DNA of 64,000 nucleotides from Rhodococcus opacus B4 (lineage in GTDB: Bacteria > Actinomycetota > Actinomycetes > Mycobacteriales > Mycobacteriaceae): the NCBI RefSeq assembly GCF_000010805.1, contig NC_012520.1:434001-498000 (forward strand), in the 5' to 3' direction. This document shows, in pieces, positions 47,171 through 57,118 of this stretch. The position numbers were made by a program, and so were the translations under genes. The notes beneath the pieces are model-generated. The model was given only the letters and a program-made list of their open reading frames with translations. It ran no database searches and was not told where the DNA came from. Every line of letters begins with the position of its first letter. Position 1 is the first letter of the stretch.

Positions 47171-48319
47171 ATGACAACGGCCCCAGATCCATTCGCGACG
47201 CTGACGATGGATGGTGAGCAGTTCGAAGATGGTCGCCTTCCGGTGCGTGCTTTAGCGGAGCTGCAACGGTACGTCGCCATCGTCCTGCGTGCAGCTGAGC
47301 TGAAGTGGCTGGATGCAAACCCCGGGAAGGAACTTCCCGAGGACTTTCACGACTCATTCGAGCTGACGATTGCTGAGGTCAGACCCGGCAGTGCTACCTC
47401 GGTGCTTGAAAGACCTCAGACTTCCGTTTACGACTCGTACTACGAGGAGGGACGGCTCGATTTTGAGGCTGCCTTGAATGAGGTCCTGAACGATCAATCG
47501 CCTGACCTATGGCATCCACTGGTGGCAACAGAAGAATTTGGCGAATTCGGCTCGTCGCTTGACGATGGGGAATTTATGTCAGTCCCGGTCGCCAATGATT
47601 CTAATTCCTCGCTCAGAGTAACCCCGTCCTCGTATCAGAATAAAATACGCACCGCACATAAGGCTGCGACGAGCGTGAGTCTACCGCCGACTCTGGCGAT
47701 CGAACGCAGAAAAGAGTCGGGATGGGTGGTAGCCCGACTGGTTGCGTTGAATGGACTTGAATCCAAATTCACTCTTCTGCTTGACGGCAGGGAGGTGAAT
47801 GGAAAGTTCAAAGAACCCGAAATATTCGACGATATGAAGGCGGTCCTTGGAACGAGCGAAAAGTCGCCCGTGGTGAGGATTTTCGGGCGACTGAGCTTTG
47901 TTGGTGAGGATATCTCCAGGATTCTCGAAGCAACCAAAGTTCAGGTGCTTGAGGTGGATGGCGAGCCGTGGTCTGGCCGGTTCATCGAGCTTGCGCAACT
48001 ATCCGAGGGCTGGAACGACGAGGCGCGAAGCAGCGAAGCTGTTGCTTTTTCTGCGATCGATGGTGCACGCGAAATATTGCGTCACGTCGCGAAGATAGGC
48101 CGCGAGATTCCTGGGATCTATCCATCAGAGGATGGCGGAGTGAGTTTGGAATGGGCATCGCCCCAAAGGGTGATTACGATCGAAGTGTCGCCGGACGGCG
48201 TCTATGAGATGAACAGATACTCTCGCGACGGCGAATCCTCTGCCGTTGAGCCAACAGAGAATCTTGACGGGGTCAAGAAGTTCATTGATGATACGGATGT
48301 GGAGGCGGTTCGTGGCTGA
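47171..48319 (+). CDS. Hypothetical protein, first gene of an AT-richer two-gene cassette
   Basis: 382 residues, soluble. The C-terminal end (AQLSEGWNDEARSSEAVAFS, YPSEDGGVSLEWASPQRVIT, IEVSPDGVYEMNRYS) has the pattern GW - helix - DGGV.LEW - beta strand, seen in a widespread pair of unnamed neighbours. The N-terminal part is acidic (FATLTMDGEQFEDGRLPVRA). ATG 47171 is preferred over the upstream GTG at 47105. Base composition is visibly more AT-rich than the surroundings, pointing to transfer. It overlaps the next gene by 8 nt. Confidence 0.8.
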   Translation: MTTAPDPFATLTMDGEQFEDGRLPVRALAELQRYVAIVLRAAELKWLDANPGKELPEDFHDSFELTIAEVRPGSATSVLERPQTSVYDSYYEEGRLDFEAALNEVLNDQSPDLWHPLVATEEFGEFGSSLDDGEFMSVPVANDSNSSLRVTPSSYQNKIRTAHKAATSVSLPPTLAIERRKESGWVVARLVALNGLESKFTLLLDGREVNGKFKEPEIFDDMKAVLGTSEKSPVVRIFGRLSFVGEDISRILEATKVQVLEVDGEPWSGRFIELAQLSEGWNDEARSSEAVAFSAIDGAREILRHVAKIGREIPGIYPSEDGGVSLEWASPQRVITIEVSPDGVYEMNRYSRDGESSAVEPTENLDGVKKFIDDTDVEAVRG

Positions 48320-48767
48320 GGATTTTTCTCCCCTAATCGAGGGTGAGTTCATAATCGATCCAGGCGACACCGTTGCGGATGATGAACTCCTCTATCGCCA
48401 GATCCCCGCACATCTCTGGGATGCGAAAAAGGCGCTGCCGGGAGTTGGAGCGTTCGGCCCGCTGGACGCAGACCGAGGCGCACCGTCCTTTTCCCGCAGC
48501 TCCATCGTGACTGCCGCTCAGAGTTTCGAATGGCACAACGGGAACGCACCAAGCACTTCATTGTCTGTATGGGCGTGTTCGGTTGCTGAAGTGGCTAAGG
48601 CGGGCACGCGAGCCATCGACGACAGGGATGCCCCTCTCGAAGCGGGAAAGAAGCGGGCACCTGGTCACGCATACATCGACTATCGACATCTCGAAAAGAG
48701 TGAGAAGAAGCAGGTTCGAGCGCACTTGCTGATGTGCGCTCTCGACCGTGAGCAGCGTCATCCCTAG
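48312..48767 (+). CDS. Hypothetical protein, second gene of the cassette
   Basis: 151 residues from GTG 48312. It reads YRQIPAHLWDAKKALPGVGA, then FSRSSIVTAAQSFEWHNGNA, LSVWACSVAEVAKAGTRAID, and KRAPGHAYIDYRHLEKSEKK. No family recognised; no membrane segment. The eight-base overlap with the first gene shows that they are made together. The frame is open from 48246, but the GTG fits the overlap. The pair is not associated with any mobility gene except remnants just downstream. Confidence 0.75.
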   Translation: MAEDFSPLIEGEFIIDPGDTVADDELLYRQIPAHLWDAKKALPGVGAFGPLDADRGAPSFSRSSIVTAAQSFEWHNGNAPSTSLSVWACSVAEVAKAGTRAIDDRDAPLEAGKKRAPGHAYIDYRHLEKSEKKQVRAHLLMCALDREQRHP

Positions 48768-48906
48768 GTTTCTGCTTGATCCGCACTGGCGCTCCTAGCG
48801 GATTTCCTTGTTTGCGCTCGTTCGTAGATTTCCTCGGTATGCCGGAAGACTTGCGGGATCGGACACCCCTCGGGTGGAGATCAGCTGATCCCCGCGGCGA
48901 AGGTGT

Positions 48907-49329
48907 TTGCTGTGCACACCGGCGAGCCGCAGCTGCGCGCCGGGCTTCTGCACCTTCCAACCCGTCGTCGACGGCGGCGCCTGCCCCTGGGCGCTGAACT
49001 GCCAGGGCTGCGACAAATTCGTCCTGTCCGGGGCGGACCCGCTGTATTGGAGGCGTAAACGCGAGCAATGGGGACAACTCGCCGAGGGCGCCCCCGACGA
49101 TGCGACCGCTAATTACCCGTACCAGCACTTCGCGCCTACTGCCCGCGCCATCGACGGACTCGAGAACGCCCTGGCAGGGCTCGGCCTGCTCGACCAGGCT
49201 CTCGCGCTGGACCTGCGCAAACCCCAGGACTACTTCCACCGCGTCTGGTCCACCGCCTTCCGCGCCACCGACCTCACCAACACCGCGATCGCCGACAACG
49301 ACGAAACCGAGGGAGAAGCCTGCGCATGA
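48907..49329 (+). pseudogene. TnpB-like recombinase C-terminal remnant (element D)
   Basis: The 140-residue frame has CTFQPVVDGGACPWALNCQG, CDKFVLSGADPLYWRRKREQ and a helical end (DYFHRVWSTAFRATDLTNTA), the Cys-tail usual for TnpB-like proteins here. The catalytic domain is missing. It ends TGA overlapping the tnpC start (ATGA). It is the left part of a third recombinase trio. Confidence 0.75.
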
Positions 49330-49468
49330 GCAGTAGCCAAGCCCCATCCCAGATTCGCACCGCCGCCGCGACGCCCAAGCCGCCGTCGACCGCGTCCACC
49401 TTGCCATCACCCGGCTACACCGAGAACGAACCCCGGTGACCACCGCCGCAGTCGCCCGCCGCGCGGGC
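49326..49468 (+). pseudogene. tnpC of element D, 5' part
   Basis: ATG 49326 begins MSSSQAPSQIRTAA; one base is missing near 49363, after which AQAAVDRVHLAITRLHRERT and PVTTAAVARRAG follow. The gene is then interrupted at the Gly codon GGC by element B copy 2. The rest resumes at 54491 as GVSRTFLYTNP. Confidence 0.7.
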
Positions 49469-49929
49469 TTCTCTGAACTAAGGATTATGGTGCGTTTGTG
49501 AGGTTTTCGGACGTTGCGTGTTCGGCACGCCGAGGTTGACGGAGTCGTTGTCCGAGCGCCGGTCGATTTGGGCGAGCTTGTCGTTGGCTCCGGCGAGGCT
49601 GATCCGGAGTCCTGCGACTTCGCCGAGCCAGCCTTCGTGTTCGGCTTCGGCGATGCGGGCGATCAGATTGTCTCGGATCTCGACAATGCGTTGCCGTTGG
49701 CCGGGTTCCGGCCAGTGCATGCTGCAACGTAGGCAACTGTGCTCGTGGACACATGGTGTTCCGACCGCGCGCCCACAGATTCCTGTGGAGACCTTGCGGC
49801 GCTCGAAGTGGCCAAGGAATTCCTGCCATTCGGCATCGGTGGGGACGCGGTATTCTTCGGTGGGCCGCATGGCCCGCCGTCGGGCAAGGAACGCCAGATG
49901 AGACTGGATGGCTTCGTCCGGATAGACAG

Positions 49930-51171
49930 GGCGGATTCCACTGATCGAAGCGAATCCTTTCCCGAGAGGATTACGATGCCCAGGTATGCGTGGAACACGT
50001 CACCACAGGAGGACAAGCGCCGCTACTTCGAGCTGATCAGACAAGGCCACTCAGGAGCGAAGGCGGCAGCAACGGTCGGCGTGTCGCTCAGCTGTGGGTC
50101 GTTGTGGTTCATCGACGCTGGCAGTATGTCCTATGTCGAGAGTCCGATCAGTAGCCGTTACTTGAGCCAAGACGACCGAATCGAGATCGCCGACGGGCTG
50201 GCCCGTCAGGAGTCGGTCAAGACGATCGCGGAACGCATCGGCAAAAGCTTCCAGTCGGTGTACAAGGAGATCGCACGCAATCGAAAATCCGATGGTCGCT
50301 ACCAACCGTGGTACGCCCACAACCAGGCACACCAGCGTCGACGACGCCCGAAAGTGCGTGTGTTCACCCACGATGACACGCTGCGTCAGCTCGTCGCCGC
50401 TAAGCTCGGCAAGCGCTGGTCACCGGCGCAGATCAGCCGGTGGCTGCGGCGACGTTACCCACGCCGCACGGCGTGGCACGTGTGCGTTGAGACGATCTAC
50501 GAAGCGGTGTACCGCGGACTGGTCCTGGCTGCGACTGGCGGGTCTTTGCGCACCGGCCGGACTTATCGCCGGCGCCGTGGCCGCGGACGATCCCGGGACG
50601 GTTCGCTCAAGCAATCAACGAATATGACGCCCATCGCGCAACGGCCAGCCCACGTGGAATCACGTCGTCAGGTAGGGCATATCGAGGGTGACCTCATCAT
50701 CGGCGCCGGCCAGAGATCGGCGATCGCGACACTCGTCGAGCGCAAGACGCGATTGACCATCCTGGTCGCGATCCGTGGTGGCCACTCCGCGCAAGTCGTC
50801 GGGGATGCTCTCATCGAGCGCTTCACGCAGATGCCCGTCTCGCTGCGTCGGTCGCTTACCTGGGACCAGGGCAACGAGATGTTTCACCATGAGCGTATCG
50901 CGGCCGCCACCGGCCTGAAGATCTACTTCGCCGATCCCCACTCGCCGTGGCAGCGGGGATCAAACGAAAACACGAATGGGCTTCTGCGGCAATATTTCCC
51001 GAAGGGAACTGACCTAAGCTGCTGGACCCAAGACCAGCTCGACGAGGTCGCCACCGAACTCAACGACCGTCCGAGGCTATGCCTGAATGACCTCACTCCG
51101 AACCAGGCTGTGCGACGATGGTGGCCCCTGCACGATTACCCGATGATTCGCCACGACTAGTGGAATCCGCC
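49930..51171 (+). mobile_element. IS30-family element inside element B
   Basis: 1242 bp with 13-bp perfect inverted ends GGCGGATTCCACT and AGTGGAATCCGCC. The target CAG is duplicated (49927-49929 and 51172-51174), proven by the uninterrupted sequence near 11360. One gene, plus strand. Confidence 0.92.
49976..51160 (+). CDS. IS30-family transposase
   Basis: 394 residues. HTH-like part SQDDRIEIADGLARQESVKT, then IAERIGKSFQSVYKEIARN; DDE core with Asp in GHIEGDLIIGAGQRS, Asp in LTWDQGNEMFHHER and Glu in QRGSNENTNGLLRQYFPKG. Shares this end with the IS30 transposase at 36267 but is otherwise different. ATG 49976 has GAGAGG 6 nt upstream; earlier codons in the frame belong to element B. Confidence 0.93.
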   Translation: MPRYAWNTSPQEDKRRYFELIRQGHSGAKAAATVGVSLSCGSLWFIDAGSMSYVESPISSRYLSQDDRIEIADGLARQESVKTIAERIGKSFQSVYKEIARNRKSDGRYQPWYAHNQAHQRRRRPKVRVFTHDDTLRQLVAAKLGKRWSPAQISRWLRRRYPRRTAWHVCVETIYEAVYRGLVLAATGGSLRTGRTYRRRRGRGRSRDGSLKQSTNMTPIAQRPAHVESRRQVGHIEGDLIIGAGQRSAIATLVERKTRLTILVAIRGGHSAQVVGDALIERFTQMPVSLRRSLTWDQGNEMFHHERIAAATGLKIYFADPHSPWQRGSNENTNGLLRQYFPKGTDLSCWTQDQLDEVATELNDRPRLCLNDLTPNQAVRRWWPLHDYPMIRHD

Positions 51172-53184
51172 CAGCTTTGTAGCCCATGGTGATGTTGATG
51201 TCGCGGTGGCCGGCGATCACCTGGGCGATATGCGGTGGCAGCCCGCTCATGATCGCGTCAGTGATGAACAGCCTTCGGAAATCATGGGGCGTGAATCGCA
51301 ATGGCTCATCAGTTGACGGGTCGGTAAGTCTGGTGCGGACCAATGCGGCGGCGAGAATGTCGCGAACGACGTCGGGGCTGATCCTGCGGCGCTCGGCGCC
51401 GAATCGGCGCTGGAACAACAACGGCGACGGTGGCAGCCATACGCATTCCTGCCAGTCGTAGGAGGCGATCAGTGGGATCTTGCCGGTGTGGTCGCGGACC
51501 CGGTGGATGACTGCGCTGAGCACGTCCGCCAATTCCGGCGAGACCAACAGGAGTCTCTCCTCGTCGGTCTTGGATGGGACGATCTGTAGCAGCGGCACCA
51601 TTTCGTCGGTGGTGGGAAGGCGGTATTGCACAAAGCTGTGGTGCGAGAGTTCCAGCAGCTCCTCGACCCGGATGCCGGTGGCCCGCAGAACTTCAACGAT
51701 CGCCCAGGCCCAGAAGGCGTGATCTTCTTCGAGTTCGAGGTCGCGTCGCTTGCCGGTGACGGGGTCCTCCGCCCAGACCTTGCCGCGGATGGCTTTGTGG
51801 CCGGTGACGGAGCGGATCAGTGTCTGCCCGGCTGCGGTGAACGGCTCCCCAGGCTGGGTATGGCGGGCTGCCTGCAGGAGCATCTCGGTTGCTTTGCGGT
51901 GCTCATTGACGGTGCGCACCAGGGTCGGCAGAACGGGTAGCCGTTCCCGGGTGCGGGCATCCATACGGGATTTGCGGTGCCGCTGGAGCTTTCGCCTGTT
52001 CGCCTCTTCTTCCTTGATGGGGCAGGGAACCGCCCACTGGGCCCAGCGGCCCGGGTCGTCGACGGCCCACTGGGCCAAGTCCAGGTAGAACGCCCGGATC
52101 GGGATCAGGCACTCCCGATAGTTCAGCCGTGGGACGTCGACGGTGACCTTCTCCCCGGTCTTCGCCGTAATCGTCTTCTGTTTGGTGCGCAGTCGTTGTT
52201 TCCAGGCGGCGGCGACCTCGTCGGGCAGGCGGAGGCTGTCGATGCCGGGATGGTGGATCTCCAAGTCCTTCCAGAATCGCGCCCCCAACGCGCACGCGAG
52301 GCCTTCCATGCTGGAGTAGTCCAGCGACGGCTGACGCTCCCGCAGATAGTCCACCAGCACATCACGGATCGGACGGCAGACGAGGCCGTATCGGTCGATC
52401 AGTTCCTCGGGTGTGCGCGGTCCAGCGGTGCCCCGTACCTCCCGCAGCGTCGACGGCGAGTCTGGGCCGACGACACCTGCCGTGCGCAGCAGCCGGTAGA
52501 ACACGGCGGCGTCCCCGGACACCGATGCCAGCGTGTCGAGTTCGACGTCCAGCAACTCCAGGACGTCCCCGACGGTGACGTCGGCCAGCAGGCCACCCTT
52601 GGCCGCGATGATCTCGGCGGCGCGATACAAGGTGTGGCTGTTGGCGATCGAGGAGACGTGGGGATCCGCGTCGCACAGGATCCGCAGCCTGGCGAACCCG
52701 TCGGGGTCACGCGTCTGTGCCAGGTGACGCACCAGGCTTCCCGGGCCTGTCGCTTTGGCCACCAGCCAACCCAGCGCGGGGCGCACGAGATCTGCGCTGA
52801 TCGCCACCAACAACGCCGAGGTCAGCGCTTCCAACCGCCATTCGGCGACCAGGCCGTGCTCCTGCAGCCATCGGGCCGGGATCTTGCGCCATCCCGCGCC
52901 TGCGGAGTCGGCTCCGCTGGCAAGCCAGCGCTCCTGCCAGGTCCCGCCCGGCTGGGCCTCCAACCAGTCCAGCAGAAACGTCAACCCTCGGAGGCGGATC
53001 TTCTGGGTGTGGGCGTTGTCCACCACAAAAGGTGCGCGGGTCAATCGATCCCACACCGCGTCGCGGCTTTGACCGGTGGCCGGCCAGGTCCCCGGAGAAG
53101 GCCGGGCCGGGAAACGAATGCGGGCCGCGTCCCGCCCTGTCGGCGGTCTCCCGGCCAGTAGGCGCGCTTCATCAACTGTGGCGG

Positions 53185-54414
53185 TCACGACACGCCATTG
53201 CCGAACAGGGCGTCCAGCGTCTCCGGCCGGTAGCCGGGCGCCGGGGCCGGGCGGGCCCGCTCAACCGCCCGCCGAGTCTGCTCGGCGTGGTGGGCCAGCA
53301 CCCGCCGGATCACATCCTCCTTGCGGGGCGTCAGGTAAATCTGAGTCGTGGTCAACTGAGCATGACCAAGGACGAATTGGACATCGGTCAGCGGCAAGGC
53401 CGGGTCCTCGGCCATCCGATAGGTCGCCGTGTGCCGCAAGGCATGCAACGTCACCGAGGTGCCTGCCTGCTGGTTGACTCGCTCGAACATGCGGTGCACG
53501 GCGTGATAGGTCAGCGGCCGGGCAGGACGTCGCAGCGTCCACCACAGCGGCTGCCTGCGTCCCTTGGGGATCAGATCGGCCATCTCCACCTGGTAGAGCC
53601 GCAACCACACGAACGCGTCCGTGGACGCCGGCAGTTCCTGCAACTCGCGGGTTCCCTTGCGCACCACCGTGATCAACTGCCGCCCTGGATCCACTCCCGC
53701 CAGCGTGGTCGACAGCAACTCCGACGCCCGCGCCCCCGTTGACACGTAGAAGGCGATCAGTGCCCGGTCACGATGCGACGGCAGCCGGGCGAAGATCTCG
53801 TTGAACTCGCTGTCCGGGACGCTGCGCGGGACCCGGCGGGGCACTTTGGGCCGATACCGCCCGCTGCGCTCGTTGCCGTGCTGCTCCATGGGATTGTGGT
53901 GCGCGTGCGCCCGACCGGCGCGGCGGGACCGGTCCAGCGGGAACGGGTTGATGATCGGCCCGGTGCCCGCATCTCGGTGAAAGTCATAGAACGAGCGCAG
54001 CACCGTTTCGGAATGCGCACGCACCGACGGCGCGAAGGCTTGACCACGAGCCGGTTTCGATGACAGGGCCGCTCCAGACGCGCGCCAATGCGGGCGAGGC
54101 TGCTTCCCTGCGACCTGCATCCATCTGCAGAAATCACGGGCTTCGACCCGAGTCGCCCGGTCCCACGCGACGCCGGTGTCGGACCACAGGAACCGGAACC
54201 ATCGCAGCAGATCCATCCCATACGAACGGAGCGTGGACTCCGCTCGCCCCGAGGCCAGCAGATCCCGGAAGTAGGCGGTGACCGCCACCACGGGCACCCC
54301 ATCAGGATCAAGCAGCTGATAGGGCTCGTACCGATTGCCCGTCGCCTCCAGCCGACCCGACCGAGGAACCAGCAATTGGGCCAAATCCCGCTCGGGCTCA
54401 CCGTCTCCGATCAT
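53185..54414 (-). CDS. Tyrosine recombinase of element B, copy 2
   Basis: 409 residues, same protein as 6754-7983, with Arg229, Lys253, His324, Arg327, His351 and Tyr360 present. The stop overlaps the start of the large partner (GTG 53188). Its identity with copy 1 shows that the duplication is recent, or that copies are kept alike by recombination. Confidence 0.9.
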   Translation of the reverse strand: MIGDGEPERDLAQLLVPRSGRLEATGNRYEPYQLLDPDGVPVVAVTAYFRDLLASGRAESTLRSYGMDLLRWFRFLWSDTGVAWDRATRVEARDFCRWMQVAGKQPRPHWRASGAALSSKPARGQAFAPSVRAHSETVLRSFYDFHRDAGTGPIINPFPLDRSRRAGRAHAHHNPMEQHGNERSGRYRPKVPRRVPRSVPDSEFNEIFARLPSHRDRALIAFYVSTGARASELLSTTLAGVDPGRQLITVVRKGTRELQELPASTDAFVWLRLYQVEMADLIPKGRRQPLWWTLRRPARPLTYHAVHRMFERVNQQAGTSVTLHALRHTATYRMAEDPALPLTDVQFVLGHAQLTTTQIYLTPRKEDVIRRVLAHHAEQTRRAVERARPAPAPGYRPETLDALFGNGVS

Positions 54415-54490
54415 GAGCGGAGACAGTAATGCAAGAAGCCGTTACATGCCCGTTGAACTGGGAAGACTTTCGTATTAGTTCAGTCAATAG

Positions 54491-54630
54491 GGCGTCTCCC
54501 GGACGTTCCTCTACACCAATCCGACGGCCAGAGCCGTCGTCGACGCAGCGAAAGCGGCAGGCGAACAAGATCACCAACAACACGCCGAAATCGCCCCGCG
54601 ACCTCCTTGCGCACATGTACGTTACGAATA
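54491..54630 (+). pseudogene. tnpC of element D, 3' part
   Basis: After element B the tnpC frame resumes as GVSRTFLYTNPTARAVVDAA, then KAAGEQDHQQHAEIAPRPPC and soon a stop. The C-terminal coiled coil of TnpC is absent, so element D is truncated here, next to the shortened ADP-ribosylglycohydrolase. Confidence 0.65.
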
Positions 54631-54666
54631 AGCGCAGGCCAAAGGTGTATTCGGAGGTCTGCGGTC

Positions 54667-55587
54667 GGTAAATCCGACGACACTCAGATGACCCTCGCCG
54701 TACACCACGCTCTGGCCGATGTGACCGATTTCGACGACATCGAAGCAGTTACCGACGCCATCACCCGGCAGTTCTTCCTGTGGCAGGTCGACCCCGACAA
54801 CACTCGCGCGCCCGGCCGCACCTGCATGAAGTCCCTGAGGAATCTACGGGCCGGCGCCCGTTGGTACGACAGGGACGGGGCCGTCGAGTCCGCCGGCTGC
54901 GGGGCCGTGATGCGCCTGGTCCCCACCGCATTCGCCCCCGATCCCTACTGGCTTGGCTTGACCGCTCTGCAGGCCGTGATCACCCACAAGCACCCCCGGG
55001 CCGTCGTCCCGGCGCTGCTGCTCGCCGATGCCACCCGCCACGCCCCGGCCCAGCGCGGCCGGTACCTCGAACATGCCCTCACGACTGCCGCACAGATCTA
55101 CAACGGCACCAGCACCTGGACCGAGGACCCCTACCTGCAGGATGTCCTCGCCCCGATCACGGGGGACGTGTCATCGTTCCTGGTAGATGGCTTGAATGAC
55201 GACGTGGCCGACGCGCTGATGCGCGCCGCGGACAGCCGGGACCGACTGCAGGATGTCGAGCCGGCAAGCTACGGCGACCCGTGCGCCGGCATTGGTGAAG
55301 GCTGGGAATCGGCCAGCGCCGCAGCCCTGGCTCTCCTGGTCGCCGACATGGCAACCGCCTCGGGCGGCGACGCTCCCGCGCTGACTGGCCCCCAGGCCCT
55401 CGCCTGGGCCTCGACGAGCAACGGCGACTCGGACTCCATCGCCTGCATCGCCGGCGGAATCATCGGCTCTGCGCACCCTGAGCCCGACTACTGGGCAGCG
55501 AACGGACTCAATCCGACTTTCGAGCCCCGCTACGCCGAGGAGCTCGCCGCTGCGGCATGTCAGGGGACGTGTCGTCTGCCCAGGTGA
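54667..55587 (+). pseudogene. ADP-ribosylglycohydrolase, 5'-truncated
   Basis: Frame begins GKSDDTQMTLAVHHALADVT, the first metal-binding motif of the DraG/ARH family, and ends with STSNGDSDSIACIAGGIIGS, the second (Asp ligands). The usual N-terminal segment of about 25 residues with GDALG is missing, replaced by element D debris, and no proper start is present. ATG 54688 is the first internal start. An enzyme lacking this segment is probably inactive. The family removes ADP-ribose from proteins or nucleic acids. Confidence 0.75.
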
Positions 55588-55757
55588 ACGCGATATCGAC
55601 GAGCCGCCACCAGCTCGTTGATCGGGATTCGCTCCAGCGCTTTGCCCGTCGGCACGACCTGTGCCGGCGGGTATTTCGCTATCTAGGCGCCACCCCGGCC
55701 GCCCTGCCGGTTTGACCTGTTGAACTTCTCGCTCCGCGCGGAGACACTTCCCAAGGT

Positions 55758-55785
55758 TTGACATAACATCGTGACGCTGTAAGGT
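55758..55785 (+). promoter_or_regulatory. Promoter with ACGCTGTAAGGT motif
   Basis: TTGACA (55758-55763) and TAAGGT (55780-55785), 16 nt apart, fit -35 and -10 boxes about 40 nt upstream of the gene at 55826. The 12 bases ACGCTGTAAGGT also occur at 62717-62728, in front of another operon. Confidence 0.6.
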
Positions 55786-55825
55786 GGTTCTTGATGAACC
55801 ACGAAGACAACGGGGGGGAGCCGCC

Positions 55826-57029
55826 ATGTATGACCTGCCGATGACCAACCTGCACGAGGCCTTGGCGCAGATCGACAAAGCGAATGCACGCCTGGCGCGC
55901 AACAACATCGCCGAGCGGTTCACCTACGTCCTCGACCCCTACACCCGCGAGGAGACCAACGCCCTCACATCACCACCGCACAGGAACGCGTGCGTCTGGA
56001 CCTGTCCGCCCCGCGGATCGGATTCGACGGCTGGGTGTTCGTCGCCCGCCTGGTCGAGGAGGAAGCCGGCTACGTGAGCTTCTGCGCACCGGGCCAGAAC
56101 CTGGACGGCTGGAGTCGCCCGGACACCCCGCACTGCGACTACTGCGGCAAGTTCCGCCGCCGCGCCATGCTGTACGTGCTGCGCCACACCGACACCGGCG
56201 AGATCAAGCAGGTCGGCGCCAGCTGCATCACCCTGTTCCTCGGCGTGAAGGTCGCCGGGCTGTGGACCCTCGAATTCGACCTGGACGAGCACCTTCCCAC
56301 CCTGGGCGGCGAGGAGTGGGGCGAACCGGTAACCCGTGGAGATCGGTCGCTGCACAAGCTCGACACCATCGCCGTCGCGCTGGCCTCTCCGAGGGCGGGC
56401 GCGGCTACATCTCCCGCGCCCGGGCCCGCGACCTCGAGATCCGCGCGACCGCAGACACCATCGCGACCGCGGTGTGGGGACTGCAGTTCATCCGCAACCA
56501 GGAGCTGCGCCGCGAACTCACAGAAGGGGTGACCGAGGCCCGCCGGATCCGGACCTAGCAGCCCGAGCTGATCGACGCCGTCCTGGCCTCCGTCGAGACC
56601 GTCGACCAGGCCAGCGATTACGGGATGAACCTGCGGGTCCTCCTCGCCGGAGACTACGTTTCGGCGAAGTCGGTCTGTATCGCCGCCTCACTGGTGGCGG
56701 TCTACGCCCGGCAGCAGCAGCACGAGGCTGCACGCGCCACCATCGCCCCGGGTTTCGTCGCCCCGAAGGGTGCCAAGGTCACCGACCTCGACGCCACCGT
56801 CACCGTCTCCCGCATCATTCCCGGCCACTACGGCGCGAAGACCCTGCTGGTTCTCCGGACCGAGGGAAACCGGCTGGTCAAGTGGTTCGCCACAGGCTTG
56901 CGCGACTTCGAGCCCGGCCAGCGGGTGCGGATCCTGCGCGCCACCGTCAAGGACCACGAAACCTTCCGCGGCCAGGACCAGACAGTGGTCACCCGCGCCA
57001 AGCTCGAGGACCTCGAACCCGCCGTGTAG
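55826..57029 (+). pseudogene. Multiply frameshifted plasmid/phage-type gene
   Basis: Begins MYDLPMTNLHEALAQIDKAN at ATG 55826 with GGGGGGGAG upstream. The frame shifts near 55967 (to TTAQERVRLDLSAPRIGFDG, WVFVARLVEEEAGYVSFCAP, HCDYCGKFRRRAMLYVLRHT) and near 56383 (to GGRGYISRARARDLEIRATA), then meets TAG at 56556. It continues in the same frame as GMNLRVLLAGDYVSAKSVCI to an OB-like end (GQRVRILRATVKDHETFRGQ) at 57029. Originally one protein of about 400 residues with a Cys motif. Function unknown. Confidence 0.65.
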
Positions 57030-57118
57030 TGCGCACTCCAGAGCAGACCCCAAGCACGTCGCGGAAAACCGGAACATCCCGGGCCTCCCGCCGTCGCCGC
57101 CCCCGGAAGGACTCCGCC

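Larger units (their letters stand above)
49478..53188 (-). pseudogene. Large recombinase of element B, copy 2, split by IS30
   Basis: Coding from 53188 to 51172, then the IS30, then 49929 to 49478. Removing the IS and the CAG duplication restores 822 codons, 821 residues. Unlike copy 1, the region where IS3 sits is intact here (DSPSTLREVRGTAGPRTPEE). The IS30 cuts after ITMGYKA, just past the catalytic Tyr, so a protein of the first 670 residues would keep the active site but lose its Cys tail. Probably inactive. Confidence 0.85.
49466..54493 (-). mobile_element. Element B, copy 2 (inverted, with IS30 inside)
   Basis: Flanked by GGC (49466-49468 and 54491-54493, GCC in element orientation), with TGAACTAA (49474-49481) and TTAGTTCA (54475-54482) inside. 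5028 bp, minus the 1242-bp IS30 and a 3-bp duplication, leaves 3783 bp, identical to copy 1. It lies in tnpC of element D, in the opposite orientation to the host gene. Confidence 0.85.

Noticed and set aside
49739..49975. N-terminal extension of the IS30 transposase frame
   Set aside because: These codons belong to element B outside the IS end at 49930, or to the IS leader; ATG 49976 has a ribosome site.
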